Positions 1 to 7,979 of a stretch of 35,646 bases of DNA are shown one piece after another. The translations under genes and the position numbers were made by a program. The notes beneath the pieces were generated by a model. That model was not told the origin of the DNA. It did no database searches and worked only from the letters and a program-made list of their open reading frames with translations. The DNA comes from an uncultured Collinsella sp. (lineage in GTDB: Bacteria; Actinomycetota; Coriobacteriia; Coriobacteriales; Coriobacteriaceae): contig CAKUEZ010000010.1 in the NCBI GenBank assembly GCA_934646965.1, positions 1-35,646 on the forward strand. The letters are read 5' to 3'. The number at the start of each line of letters is the position of its first letter. Positions within the stretch are counted from its first letter, which is position 1.

Positions 1-1
1 C

Positions 2-466
2 AACAATACCATCGCCGAGGCGCAGCCCGTGGTGGCAAAGCTCGATGGCGCCGTTGACGAGCTCACGCCGGCGCTTGCTCAGGTTGAGCCGTTGCTTAAG
101 TCAAGCAAGACTGCCGTCGACGCCCTGACGTCCAACCTCGTTGAGGTTGAGGCGGTCGTTCGCGATATCTCCGAGGTCACCGGCAGCATGGCGGAGGCCA
201 GCAGTGCCGTGTCGAGCGTGACCGACTCCGCCGCCGGTGCCGTGCAGAAGCTCTTCAATAAGGTGAAGGCTCCTGCAGCCGACGCTGAGCGCAAGCTCGC
301 CGCTGCCGCCGCGGAGGCCGAGCAGCCCACTGAGCGCGTTCTGATTGGTGAGGCCGAGGATGAAGCCGCCGATGACGAAGATGCGTCTCAGAAGCCTGCC
401 GCCAAGTCGGCCCAGTATTACACCTATACGCCTGCCGAGACCTCCGAGGAGTCCTGCGATGAGTAG
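2..466 (+). CDS. C-terminal part of a coiled-coil, DUF948-like protein (5' end outside window)
   Basis: The reading frame is open from base 2, so the gene starts upstream of the window; the GTG at 29 is only an internal codon. The visible 154 residues begin with regularly spaced hydrophobic and Ala/Val/Leu residues (VDELTPALAQVEPLLKSSK and similar), which look like an extended helix or coiled coil. An Ala/Glu/Asp-rich acidic tail follows. This resembles the soluble part of DUF948/YtxG-type envelope-associated proteins, but the N-terminal membrane helix that would support the call is not in the window. The gene overlaps the next one by 8 bases, which suggests translational coupling to the RsbW-like protein and sigma factor and a role connected with general stress. 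The function is unknown and the family call is tentative. Confidence 0.6.
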   Translation, partial: NNTIAEAQPVVAKLDGAVDELTPALAQVEPLLKSSKTAVDALTSNLVEVEAVVRDISEVTGSMAEASSAVSSVTDSAAGAVQKLFNKVKAPAADAERKLAAAAAEAEQPTERVLIGEAEDEAADDEDASQKPAAKSAQYYTYTPAETSEESCDE

Positions 467-836
467 CGAAGCAACCTGCCCCATCACGCTGACCGTTGCC
501 GGTGATCCGCGTTTTGCACGCCTCGTCCGTATGACTGCCGCCAATGTAGGCGCGCTGAGCTCTATGTCCGTCGATCGCATCGAGGACATTCGTATGGCGG
601 CTGAGGAGGCCTTCATCTTTGGTTGTACCGCGGTGGATTCCGACGGTATCACGATCGTGTTCGACGCCGACGCGTCCCATGTTGGCATGACCTTTACCTT
701 TGGCGACCAGGCCACCGTCGATGAGGATGACCAGGCTGCCGTGTATGCCGAGCTCATTCTTGCAAGTGTGTGCGATTCCTACGAAAAGACATCGGCGCCC
801 CTAACGCTTTCCCTCGACCTCAAGGCGGATATCTAA
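459..836 (+). CDS. RsbW-like anti-sigma factor homologue with degenerate ATP-binding site
   Basis: The protein has 125 residues. The ATG at 459 overlaps the upstream stop, and the sigma factor starts 1 base after its own stop. Position and size match RsbW/SpoIIAB serine kinases, which hold SigB/SigF-type sigma factors inactive. The helix around residues 38-53 (IEDIRMAAEEAFIFGC) aligns with the GHKL N-box region, but the N-box Asn is replaced by Phe and no His follows. I see neither a DxGxG motif nor a GxGL motif in the second half; that region reads GDQATVDEDDQAAVYAELIL. By inference the fold and perhaps sigma binding are kept, while ATP binding and kinase activity are doubtful. No RsbV-type antagonist is in the window. 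The operon context is strong; the biochemical role is uncertain. Confidence 0.6.
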   Translation: MSSEATCPITLTVAGDPRFARLVRMTAANVGALSSMSVDRIEDIRMAAEEAFIFGCTAVDSDGITIVFDADASHVGMTFTFGDQATVDEDDQAAVYAELILASVCDSYEKTSAPLTLSLDLKADI

Positions 837-837
837 T

Positions 838-1629
838 ATGACCGAACGTTCCCGGAGCGGTAAGACCGCTTGGGACAAGGAGAAAACCCGCGAGCTGTTT
901 CGTCGCTACAAGGAGACCGGTGATCCGGACGCCCGCGAGCAACTCGTCATGTCCCATATGAACCTGGTAAGGTTTCTTGCCAACAAATTTAAAAACCGCG
1001 GCGAGCCTCTCGACGACCTTATGCAGGTCGGCTACCTGGGCCTGCTCAAGGCAATCGACCGCTTTGACCCCGAGCGCGGGCTTGAGTTCACGACGTTTGC
1101 AACGCCGACCATTCTGGGCGAGATCAAGCGCCATTTTCGCGACAAGGGCTGGAGCGTGCGCGTGCCGCGCCGTCTGCAGGAACTCTCGGCCAAGGTTAAC
1201 CAAGCCACCGATAAACTCACCAACGAGCTACAGCGTTCGCCCAAGGTCGAGGAAATCGCCGAATACCTGGGTGTGACCGTCGACGAGGTGCTGGAGGCCA
1301 TGGAATCGTCCTCGGCCTATACCTCGGTGCCCATCGAGGCCCCAGGCGCGTCTGATTCCGATGATGCGCCCTCGATTCTCGACCGTTATGCCGTCGACGA
1401 CAACGAGCTCGACTTTACCGACGACCGCCTGGTGATCGAGGAGGCTATCCGCGATTTTTCGCCGCGCGAGCGCGAGGTGATCGAGCTGCGCTTTGTGAAG
1501 GGTATGACTCAGATCGAGATTGCCAAAAAGCTTGGCATCTCGCAGGTCCAGGTTTCGCGTCTGCTGCGCCGCACGCTTAAGAAGATTCAGGACAAGATCG
1601 ACCCCGACGGAGTGATGATTCGTTCATGA
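838..1629 (+). CDS. SigB/SigF/SigG-type RNA polymerase sigma factor
   Basis: This 263-residue group 3 sigma-70 factor directs core RNA polymerase to a subset of promoters, typically stress or developmental genes. Region 2 lies near residues 35-100 (VMSHMNLVRFLANKF, DDLMQVGYLGLLKAIDRFD, FTTFATPTILGEIKRHFRD). Region 3 starts at VRVPRRLQELSAKVN and continues through an ELQRSPKVEEIAEYLGVTVD helix. Region 4 (FSPREREVIELRFVKGMTQ and the helix EIAKKLGISQVQVSRLLRRT) ends the protein. Length and the VRVPRRLQE signature are typical of the SigB/F/G family. The ATG at 838 lies one base past the stop of the anti-sigma-like gene, so the two are probably co-expressed as a regulator pair. Which member of the family it equals cannot be decided from sequence alone. 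Confidence 0.93.
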   Translation: MTERSRSGKTAWDKEKTRELFRRYKETGDPDAREQLVMSHMNLVRFLANKFKNRGEPLDDLMQVGYLGLLKAIDRFDPERGLEFTTFATPTILGEIKRHFRDKGWSVRVPRRLQELSAKVNQATDKLTNELQRSPKVEEIAEYLGVTVDEVLEAMESSSAYTSVPIEAPGASDSDDAPSILDRYAVDDNELDFTDDRLVIEEAIRDFSPREREVIELRFVKGMTQIEIAKKLGISQVQVSRLLRRTLKKIQDKIDPDGVMIRS

Positions 1630-3038
1630 GTGAACACCCCCAACATACCGATCGCGCGCTGCGCGACACCCGCATCCTGACGCTGCGCATCTGGGCCGTC
1701 GTCGGCTGTATTGTGATTGCTGCCGTCATCTTCAACCTTATGGGCATCCTGGCACCGGTTATTGAGTTTTTGGCCGTCGGTTCCATCATCGCCTTTGTGA
1801 TGTCGCCCATCACCAACTGGCTCGAGCATCACGGCGTCAATCGCGGTATCGGTTCGCTCATTGCGCTCATCGTGGTTGTGGCGGTACTCGTCGGTGTCGT
1901 CTGCATCCTGTCGCCGATTCTGTTCGGACAGATCATGGAAGTCCTGAGCCGTCTGCCTGGGCAGCTTCGTGTTGCGGGCGGCGACCTCAACGAAATGATT
2001 TCGAACGCCAAGACGCTCAATAACACGCCGCTCAAGGAGTATCTGGACAACAACCTGTCCTCGCTCGTTACCGTGGCTTCGAAATATGTGTCTCAGATCG
2101 CTGCCGAGCTCGGCCGCGGTGTGTTCCCGCTTATCACCAATACGGCTTCGCAGCTGTTCGTGATCTTCTTGGGCCTGGTACTTGCCTACTGGATGGCCTG
2201 CGACTACCCCCGCATGCACCACGAGATCTGCACTATCATCGGCCAGGAAAAGGAGACCTCGTACCGCTTTATGGTTGCGATTCTTTCTCGTTCCGTCGGC
2301 GGTTATATGCGTGGCATGGTCGTCACGTCCATCTGCGGTGGCATCCTGGCCTTTATCGGTTTTATGATCATCGGGCACCCGTACGCGGCGCTTATGGCCA
2401 TCTTTACCGGCATCATGCACTTGGTCCCGGTTGTCGGTCCCTGGGTGAGTGCTGCGATCGCCACGGTGCTCGGATTTATGTTCAGCCCGATGCTGGCGTT
2501 GTGGACGCTCATTGTGACCATGATTGCGCAAAACGTCACTGATAACGTGATTTCGCCTAAGGTCATGCAGAGCTCGGTGCAGGTGCATCCCATCATGAGC
2601 CTGACGGCACTCGTCATTGGCTCGGCGCTCATGGGCCCCATCGGCATGATTATTGCCATCCCGCTTTGCGCGGCCCTCAAGGGTATCTTCGTGTACTACT
2701 TCGAGAACGAGACCGGCCGCCAGCTCGTGGCCTACGACGGCGCCGTGTTTAAGGGCACGCCGTATCGCGATGCCGAGGGTAAACCGGTCGCCGCTTACGA
2801 CGCGCTCGGCGACGACACCTTCATCTACGAGTCCGAGCTCATCGGTAACGAAACCGCGCCCGAGGCCAAGGCAATGCCCAAGCCCGAGCTCGATAATCCC
2901 TGGATTAAGCTCTCGGGTCTGCAGCCCGATACCACGGGCTTCTTCAAGAACCCCTTCGCCAAGGACGACGATGCCAACTCGGACGACGACACCAAAACCG
3001 GCATCGACGGTTCCATGGACGATTCGGATTCTAAATAG
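1626..3038 (+). CDS. AI-2E family transporter (PF01594-type membrane permease)
   Basis: The 470-residue integral membrane protein overlaps the sigma-factor stop as ATGA. The first 340 or so residues carry about eight hydrophobic segments, for example near residues 20-45, 50-70, 78-105, 178-200, 230-255, 258-285 and 310-350. The conserved loop SAVPLPG-type region of other families is absent; instead the AI-2E family block around GIMHLVPVVGPWVSAAIATVLG and QNVTDNVISPKVMQSSVQVHP is present. The last 110 residues are hydrophilic, rich in Asp/Glu, and probably cytoplasmic. Members export or exchange small molecules (AI-2 in E. coli TqsA, Na+/H+ or other solutes elsewhere), so the substrate is unknown. 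Co-transcription with the sigma factor hints at a stress-linked role, but this is inference. Confidence 0.88.
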   Translation: MSEHPQHTDRALRDTRILTLRIWAVVGCIVIAAVIFNLMGILAPVIEFLAVGSIIAFVMSPITNWLEHHGVNRGIGSLIALIVVVAVLVGVVCILSPILFGQIMEVLSRLPGQLRVAGGDLNEMISNAKTLNNTPLKEYLDNNLSSLVTVASKYVSQIAAELGRGVFPLITNTASQLFVIFLGLVLAYWMACDYPRMHHEICTIIGQEKETSYRFMVAILSRSVGGYMRGMVVTSICGGILAFIGFMIIGHPYAALMAIFTGIMHLVPVVGPWVSAAIATVLGFMFSPMLALWTLIVTMIAQNVTDNVISPKVMQSSVQVHPIMSLTALVIGSALMGPIGMIIAIPLCAALKGIFVYYFENETGRQLVAYDGAVFKGTPYRDAEGKPVAAYDALGDDTFIYESELIGNETAPEAKAMPKPELDNPWIKLSGLQPDTTGFFKNPFAKDDDANSDDDTKTGIDGSMDDSDSK

Positions 3039-3044
3039 GTCTTG

Positions 3045-3284
3045 TTAGCGTTTCTTGAAGTTGTAGATGACAAGAAACGCAAGCAATGCGATTGATAAGG
3101 GGCCGGCTACATAGAAATAGAGAACGTCAATTGCGCGTAGAGGTCCATAAGTCATATCGCCGGACGTTACTGCATACAATACGTAGCCAAATGCTGGTTG
3201 GTTTGCATACCAGTGGGAGAAGGCCAAGAGCGCTAAAAGTGCTACTACCAGAAGTGCATTCAAGACAAATCTTTTGCTTTTCAT
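3045..3284 (-). CDS. Small two-helix membrane protein, unknown function
   Basis: The 79-residue protein is encoded convergently to the AI-2E gene, with only 6 bases between the stops. I chose the ATG at 3284 rather than upstream in-frame starts because a good GGAAGGAG ribosome site lies 7 bases before it. It has a basic N-terminus (MKSKR), a hydrophobic segment at about residues 6-22 and another at about residues 53-74, and a basic C-terminus (FKKR), so both ends may be cytoplasmic. By hand count the gene is about 44% G+C, clearly below its neighbours, which suggests recent acquisition or weak constraint. I recognise no family. A short two-helix immunity-like or superinfection-like protein is possible, but nothing in the sequence shows this. 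Confidence 0.65.
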   Translation of the reverse strand: MKSKRFVLNALLVVALLALLAFSHWYANQPAFGYVLYAVTSGDMTYGPLRAIDVLYFYVAGPLSIALLAFLVIYNFKKR

Positions 3285-3378
3285 CGATCGCTCCTTCCGG
3301 GTGACTCTTATATGCAATTCTACAGCAGCCATTTTTTTCAAAGAACAAGACTGTCCTAAATAACGTGCACTTTCGCTG

Positions 3379-3408
3379 GAGGGTCGCTGTTTGGCGGCCC
3401 TCTTTTTT
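3379..3408 (+). terminator. Intrinsic terminator upstream of alaS
   Basis: A 9-bp stem (3379-3387 with 3394-3402, one G-T pair) closes a 6-nt loop and is followed by six T residues (3403-3408). It reads on the plus strand, where the nearest upstream plus-strand gene ends at 3038 beyond a minus-strand gene. It may stop readthrough from the AI-2E operon or end a short leader transcript. Confidence 0.75.
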
Positions 3409-3434
3409 GCACATACGCGGTGGGATGGTAATAT
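3407..3434 (+). promoter_or_regulatory. Predicted sigma-A-type promoter of alaS
   Basis: TTGCAC (3407-3412), a 16-nt spacer and TAATAT (3429-3434) lie 47 bases before the alaS start. The -35 box overlaps the T-run of the preceding terminator. No T-box antiterminator signature was found, so alaS appears to be driven directly. Confidence 0.6.
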
Positions 3435-3480
3435 CGTTACGTTTGAACTGTTTCGATGTGAAACCGAGGAGATTCCCTCT

Positions 3481-6138
3481 ATGAGTGCTGACTACCCGTC
3501 AATGACTACGGCCGAGATCCGCTCTAAGTTCCTCAACTTCTTTGAGGAGCGCGGTCTTAAGCTCTATCCTTCTTCGTCCCTCGTCCCCGACGATCCTTCG
3601 CTGCTGCTTGCCAACGCCGGCATGAACCAGTTTAAGGAGTACTACCAGGGCAAGAAGACCATGAAGGAGATCGGCGCGATCTCCTGCCAGAAGTGCGTCC
3701 GCACCAACGACATCGACTGCATCGGCGAGGACGGCCGTCACCTTTCCTTCTTTGAGATGCTTGGCGACTTCTCCTTTGGCGGCGTCTCAAAGCAGCAGGC
3801 CTGCGCTTGGGCCTTTGAGCTCATCACCAAGGAGTTCAAGCTGCCGCTCGACCGCCTGTACTTCACCGTCTTTACCGAGGATGACGAGACCCATGACGTG
3901 TGGCGCTCCCTGGGCGTTGCCGAGGATCACATCTCCCGTTTGGGCGAGGATGACAACTTCTGGGCCGCTGGCCCCACCGGCCCCTGCGGTCCGTGCTCCG
4001 AGATCTACTTTGACATGGGCGAGGAGGTCGGCTGCGGCAGCCCCGACTGCAAGCCCGGCTGCGACTGCGACCGCTTCCTTGAGTTCTGGAACCTCGTGTT
4101 CACCCAGTACGACCGCCAGGAGGACGGCTCCATGCCGGAGCTGCCGCACCGCAACCTCGATACGGGCATGGGCCTGGAGCGCATGGCCGCCATCATGCAG
4201 CACAAGACCGCCAACTACGACGGCGATCTGATGCAGCACCTCATTAAGCTTGGCGAGGAGATCAGCGGTAAGACCTATGTCGCCGACGATTACTCCGGCG
4301 CCAGCCGCTCCCTGCGCATCATCGCCGACCACTCCCGTGCCGTCGACTTTATGATCTCCGACGGCATCCTGCCCGGTAATGAGGGTCGCGAGTACGTCCT
4401 GCGCCGCCTGCTCCGCCGCGCCGTGTTCCACGGTCGCCTGCTGGGCATCGAGGGCGCCTTCCTGACCAAGTTCATCGACGAGGTCAACGCTCAGATGGGC
4501 GAGGCCTATCCCGAGCTGCTCAAGAACGTCGCGCTCGTCAAGGGCATCGTCGCCTCCGAGGAGGAGCGTTTCTCCACGACGCTCGACAACGGCCGCGTTT
4601 ACTTGGACGAGGCTCTGGCAGCGCTTACCGAGGGCGCTGTCCTTCCGGGCGATGTTGCCTTTAAGCTGCACGACACCTTCGGTTTCCCCATCGATCTGAC
4701 CGTCGAGATTGCCGGCACTGCCGGTCACGACGTTGACATGGACGGCTTTACCGCCTGCATGGAGGATCAGAAGGCCCGTGCCCGCGCCAACGCCAAGGGC
4801 GATGCCTGGGGCAGCTTCAACGATGTGTGGGTCGAGCTTTCCGATAAGGTTGCCGCGACCGAGTTCGACGGCTATGGCAACGATGTGATCGAGGGCGCCA
4901 AGGTTGTCGCCATCGTTCGCAGCGGCGAGTCCGTCGAGTCCGCTGCCGCCGGCGAGGACGTTGAGGTCGTGCTCGACCGTACTCCGTTCTACGCCGAGAT
5001 GGGTGGCCAGCAGGGCGACGCCGGCGAGCTTTCCGCCGAGGGCGTTGCGCTGACCGTTGCCGATACCAAGAACCACAACGGCCTGTATGCCCATGTCGCG
5101 CACGTTGCCGAGGGTACGCTGACCGTCGGTGCCACCGTGACCGCCGCGCTCGACGCCGAGCGCCGTGGCTTCCTGCGTCGCAACCACACCGCCACGCACC
5201 TGCTCGACGCCGCCCTTAAGCAGGTCCTGGGCGAGCATGTCTCCCAGGCTGGCTCGCTGGTGACGCCCGAGCACCTGCGCTTTGACTTTACGCACTTCGA
5301 GGCCCTGTCCTCCGAGCAGCTCAAGGCTGTCGAGGACCTGGTCAACCAGCAGATCTTCGCCTCCAAGCCGGTCGTGACCCGCGTCATGGGCATCGACGAG
5401 GCCAAGGCCGCCGGCGCTGTCGCCCTGTTTGGCGAGAAGTACGGCGATGTCGTCCGCGTTGTCTCCGTGGGCGCTGAGGACCAGCCGTTCTCCCGCGAGC
5501 TCTGCGGTGGTACGCACGCCGCCAACACTGCCGAGATCGGCCTGTTCAAGATCATTTCCGAGTCCTCCACGGGCTCTAACGTCCGCCGTATCGAGGCCGT
5601 GACCTCCAAGGGCGCGCTCGATTACATGGCCGACCGCCTGGCACTCGTTGACGCCGCCGCCGCTGCGCTCAAGTGCCGCGTCGACGAGGTTCCCGCCCGC
5701 GTTGAGAACCTGCAGGCCGAGCTGCGCGAGACTTCCAACAAGCTCAAGAAGGCGCTCACCGGTGGCTCCTCCGATGCCATCTCCAGCGCCATTGAGGGTG
5801 CTGTCGAGGTTAACGGTTACAAGCTCGTCGTCGCTGAGCTTCAGGGTCTCGAGGCTGCTGACCTGCGCAACGTTTGGGACACCGTGCACCAGAAGGTCGC
5901 CGGTCCCGTCGCGTGCGTTGTCGCCAGCGTGACCGAAAAGGGCACGCCGGCCCTGCTCGCCGCCGCCTCCGATGACGCCGTTAAGGCCGGTTTCCACGCC
6001 GGTAACGTAATCAAGCAGATCGCGGGCCTGGTCGACGGTCGCGGTGGCGGTCGTCCCAACATGGCCCAGGCCGGCGGCAAGAATGCCGACGGTATCGCCG
6101 ATGCCCTCGCGGCCGCCAAGACCGCGCTCGGCGCCTAA
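3481..6138 (+). CDS. alaS: Alanine--tRNA ligase
   Basis: AlaRS (885 residues, usual length about 870-890) charges tRNA-Ala in the cytosol and clears mischarged Ser/Gly. I chose ATG 3481 because CCGAGGAG precedes it and the following sequence (TTAEIRSKFLNFFEERG) is the normal N-terminus. The class II catalytic domain covers about residues 1-240 with NAGMNQFKEYYQG and GRHLSFFEMLGDFSFGG. A Cys-rich insertion, GCGSPDCKPGCDCDRF, is seen in many AlaRS proteins. The editing domain carries the expected zinc ligands: H569 and H573 (NHTATH) and C675 and H679 (CGGTH). The C-terminal DHHA1 domain ends with GGGRPNMAQAGGKN. The gene is complete, and ruvX and mltG follow, an arrangement common in Gram-positive bacteria. 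Confidence 0.98.
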   Translation: MSADYPSMTTAEIRSKFLNFFEERGLKLYPSSSLVPDDPSLLLANAGMNQFKEYYQGKKTMKEIGAISCQKCVRTNDIDCIGEDGRHLSFFEMLGDFSFGGVSKQQACAWAFELITKEFKLPLDRLYFTVFTEDDETHDVWRSLGVAEDHISRLGEDDNFWAAGPTGPCGPCSEIYFDMGEEVGCGSPDCKPGCDCDRFLEFWNLVFTQYDRQEDGSMPELPHRNLDTGMGLERMAAIMQHKTANYDGDLMQHLIKLGEEISGKTYVADDYSGASRSLRIIADHSRAVDFMISDGILPGNEGREYVLRRLLRRAVFHGRLLGIEGAFLTKFIDEVNAQMGEAYPELLKNVALVKGIVASEEERFSTTLDNGRVYLDEALAALTEGAVLPGDVAFKLHDTFGFPIDLTVEIAGTAGHDVDMDGFTACMEDQKARARANAKGDAWGSFNDVWVELSDKVAATEFDGYGNDVIEGAKVVAIVRSGESVESAAAGEDVEVVLDRTPFYAEMGGQQGDAGELSAEGVALTVADTKNHNGLYAHVAHVAEGTLTVGATVTAALDAERRGFLRRNHTATHLLDAALKQVLGEHVSQAGSLVTPEHLRFDFTHFEALSSEQLKAVEDLVNQQIFASKPVVTRVMGIDEAKAAGAVALFGEKYGDVVRVVSVGAEDQPFSRELCGGTHAANTAEIGLFKIISESSTGSNVRRIEAVTSKGALDYMADRLALVDAAAAALKCRVDEVPARVENLQAELRETSNKLKKALTGGSSDAISSAIEGAVEVNGYKLVVAELQGLEAADLRNVWDTVHQKVAGPVACVVASVTEKGTPALLAAASDDAVKAGFHAGNVIKQIAGLVDGRGGGRPNMAQAGGKNADGIADALAAAKTALGA

Positions 6139-6155
6139 GAACCTAAGAAGTCGCT

Positions 6156-6584
6156 GTGGTTGCGCTTGCGCTGGACATAGGGGAGACCAGGATTGGCATC
6201 GCTGTCTCGAGCCGAGATGGCAAGATGGCGATGCCCGTCAAGGTGCTCCCTGCTGCCGAGGTCACCGGTATGGCCAAGACGTTCCGTTACCTGGTCGAGG
6301 ACTATGAGCCCGATATCCTGGTAAGCGGGCGCCCCCTGACCATGGCCGGTGAGCCCGGCCCCCAGGCCGAGCGCGTCGCCGCCGTGGCGCAAAAGATTGC
6401 CAACGAGCTCGATCTTCCGCTGGAGTTTGAGGACGAGCGCCTGTCCTCGCAAGAGGCCAAGCGCATCCTGCGCGAGCAGGGGCTCAACGAAAAGCAGATG
6501 AGGGGCAAGATTGACATGATCGCCGCCAGCCTGTTTTTGCAGACGTGGCTCGATCGTAAAAACGAGGAGGTTCAGCATGCCTAG
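6156..6584 (+). CDS. ruvX: Putative pre-16S rRNA nuclease / Holliday junction resolvase YqgF
   Basis: The 142-residue RNase H-fold protein starts with GTG at 6156; an in-frame stop lies four codons upstream and only a weak AAGAAG site precedes it. The catalytic acidic residues of the family are in place: Asp in ALDIGETRIGIA, Glu in FEDERLSSQEA and Asp in KIDMIAASLFLQ. The substrate motif VSGRPLTMAGEPGPQA is also present. In E. coli YqgF takes part in 5' end maturation of 16S rRNA, and in vitro some homologues cut Holliday junctions. The stop overlaps the mltG start by 8 bases, so the two are probably translationally coupled. The alaS stop lies 17 bases upstream, consistent with one transcript. 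Confidence 0.93.
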   Translation: MVALALDIGETRIGIAVSSRDGKMAMPVKVLPAAEVTGMAKTFRYLVEDYEPDILVSGRPLTMAGEPGPQAERVAAVAQKIANELDLPLEFEDERLSSQEAKRILREQGLNEKQMRGKIDMIAASLFLQTWLDRKNEEVQHA

Positions 6585-7977
6585 CGCTTTCGATCCGCGC
6601 CAGCCAAATCGACAGGGACGGCCCGCGCCGCGTCCTGGTCAGCCTGGCCAGCGCCCGGTGCAGCCGACGCAACGCGCGACTCAGCCCTCCTCGGTCCCCG
6701 CTCAGCCTGTCCAGCGTAGGGCCCAACAGCCTACCCAGCGCGTAGCTCAGCAGCCTGCTGCCCGTTCAGCGCAGCCCGCTGGCGGCGCTCGCTTTAAGCA
6801 GCAGACTCCTACGCAGCGCACACAGGCGCAGGCCTCGCAGCCTCGCTCCCATGCTCATCGCGTTCATGGTTCGCACGGCGTGGCCCCGGCTACGCGCTCG
6901 AGTTACAGCACCCATGCCCGCCGCGGTGCGCAAAAGAAAAGCTCCTCGGTGCCCATGATTATCGGTGGCGTCGTCGCCGTGCTTGCGCTTGTCGCGATCG
7001 TCTTCTTTGTCGTGCCGGCCGTCAAGGGCTTCTTTACCGGTGGGGACGCGAACGTCACGGCTGGCCAGCAGGTCACCATTACGATTCCCGATGGTGCCTC
7101 GGGCGACACGATTGCCTCGATTCTCTCCGAGAATCATATCGTCGAGAATCCTAAGGACTACTACGCGGCGGTCAAAAAACTCAACGCCGATATGTCGCTC
7201 AAGCCTGGCACCTACTCGTTTACCACGCTCATGGATGCGACAAAGGTCGTGCAGCAGCTGATGGAGGGCCCCAATGCCGGCTCCGATGCCCTTACGATTC
7301 CTGAGGGTCTGACGGTCGACCAGATCGCCGACCGCGTGGCCGCGGCATATGACGGCATCTCCAAGGAAGACTTCCTTAACCAGGCAAAGGCTTCCTATTA
7401 CATTAACGATTATCCGTTCCTGGCGGGCGCCGGTAACGACTCGCTCGAGGGCTTCTTGTTCCCCAAGACCTACTCGCTGGGCAAGGACCCGTCTGCAGAC
7501 GACGTGATTCGCGCCATGCTCGACCAGTTTAAGGCTGAGTACAAGTCGCTCGACTTTGCCGGCTGTGAGGCCAAGATCAAGGAGCGCTACGGTGTGGAGA
7601 TGTCGGACTACGACATCGTCAATCTTGCCTCTATCGTCGAGCGCGAGGGCCTTAACGCTGATCAGCGCGCTCACGTGGCCTCGGTGTTCTACAATCGCCT
7701 GGCCGGCAAGCTCGATGGCCTGCGCTACCTCAACAGCGATGCGACCATGATGTATGTCACCGGTGGCGAGGTTACCGCCGATGACCTGCAAAGCGATAGC
7801 CCGTATAACACGTACAAGCACGAGGGCCTGCCGCCCACGCCCATTTGCTCTCCGTCGCTCGAGGCGCTCAAGGCCACCCTTGAGCCGACCGACTCTGAAG
7901 ACCTGTATTTCTATATTACGCAGGACGAGGAGTATTTCTCGAAGACCTACGAAGAGCACCAACAGTCTTGGAATTGA
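6577..7977 (+). CDS. mltG: Endolytic transglycosylase MltG (YceG-like)
   Basis: The 466-residue protein cleaves nascent peptidoglycan strands at the outer face of the membrane and helps set glycan length. The first 115 or so residues are low-complexity and rich in Gln, Pro, Ala and Arg (repeated PAQPVQR- and PTQR-like units) and should be cytoplasmic. A single membrane helix follows at about residues 126-150 (IIGGVVAVLALVAIVFFVV). A LysM-like segment comes next (VTITIPDGASGDTIASILSE). The YceG domain includes LEGFLFPKTY, the catalytic-glutamate motif ASIVEREG at 351-358, FYNRL, LNSDATMMYV and SPYNTYKHEGLPPTPI. The long Q/P-rich N-terminus is larger than in E. coli MltG, but such tails are frequent in actinobacteria. 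It overlaps ruvX by 8 bases. Confidence 0.95.
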   Translation: MPSAFDPRQPNRQGRPAPRPGQPGQRPVQPTQRATQPSSVPAQPVQRRAQQPTQRVAQQPAARSAQPAGGARFKQQTPTQRTQAQASQPRSHAHRVHGSHGVAPATRSSYSTHARRGAQKKSSSVPMIIGGVVAVLALVAIVFFVVPAVKGFFTGGDANVTAGQQVTITIPDGASGDTIASILSENHIVENPKDYYAAVKKLNADMSLKPGTYSFTTLMDATKVVQQLMEGPNAGSDALTIPEGLTVDQIADRVAAAYDGISKEDFLNQAKASYYINDYPFLAGAGNDSLEGFLFPKTYSLGKDPSADDVIRAMLDQFKAEYKSLDFAGCEAKIKERYGVEMSDYDIVNLASIVEREGLNADQRAHVASVFYNRLAGKLDGLRYLNSDATMMYVTGGEVTADDLQSDSPYNTYKHEGLPPTPICSPSLEALKATLEPTDSEDLYFYITQDEEYFSKTYEEHQQSWN

Positions 7978-7979
7978 TC

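Noticed and set aside
3391..3480. Upstream in-frame start for alaS
   Set aside because: It would begin inside the terminator loop, before the predicted promoter, and adds 30 residues not found in AlaRS.
3787..5997. 736-codon open frame on the minus strand inside alaS
   Set aside because: It is antisense to a complete, well-conserved alaS. Its length comes from GC-rich codon bias and its residues are low-complexity with no ribosome site.
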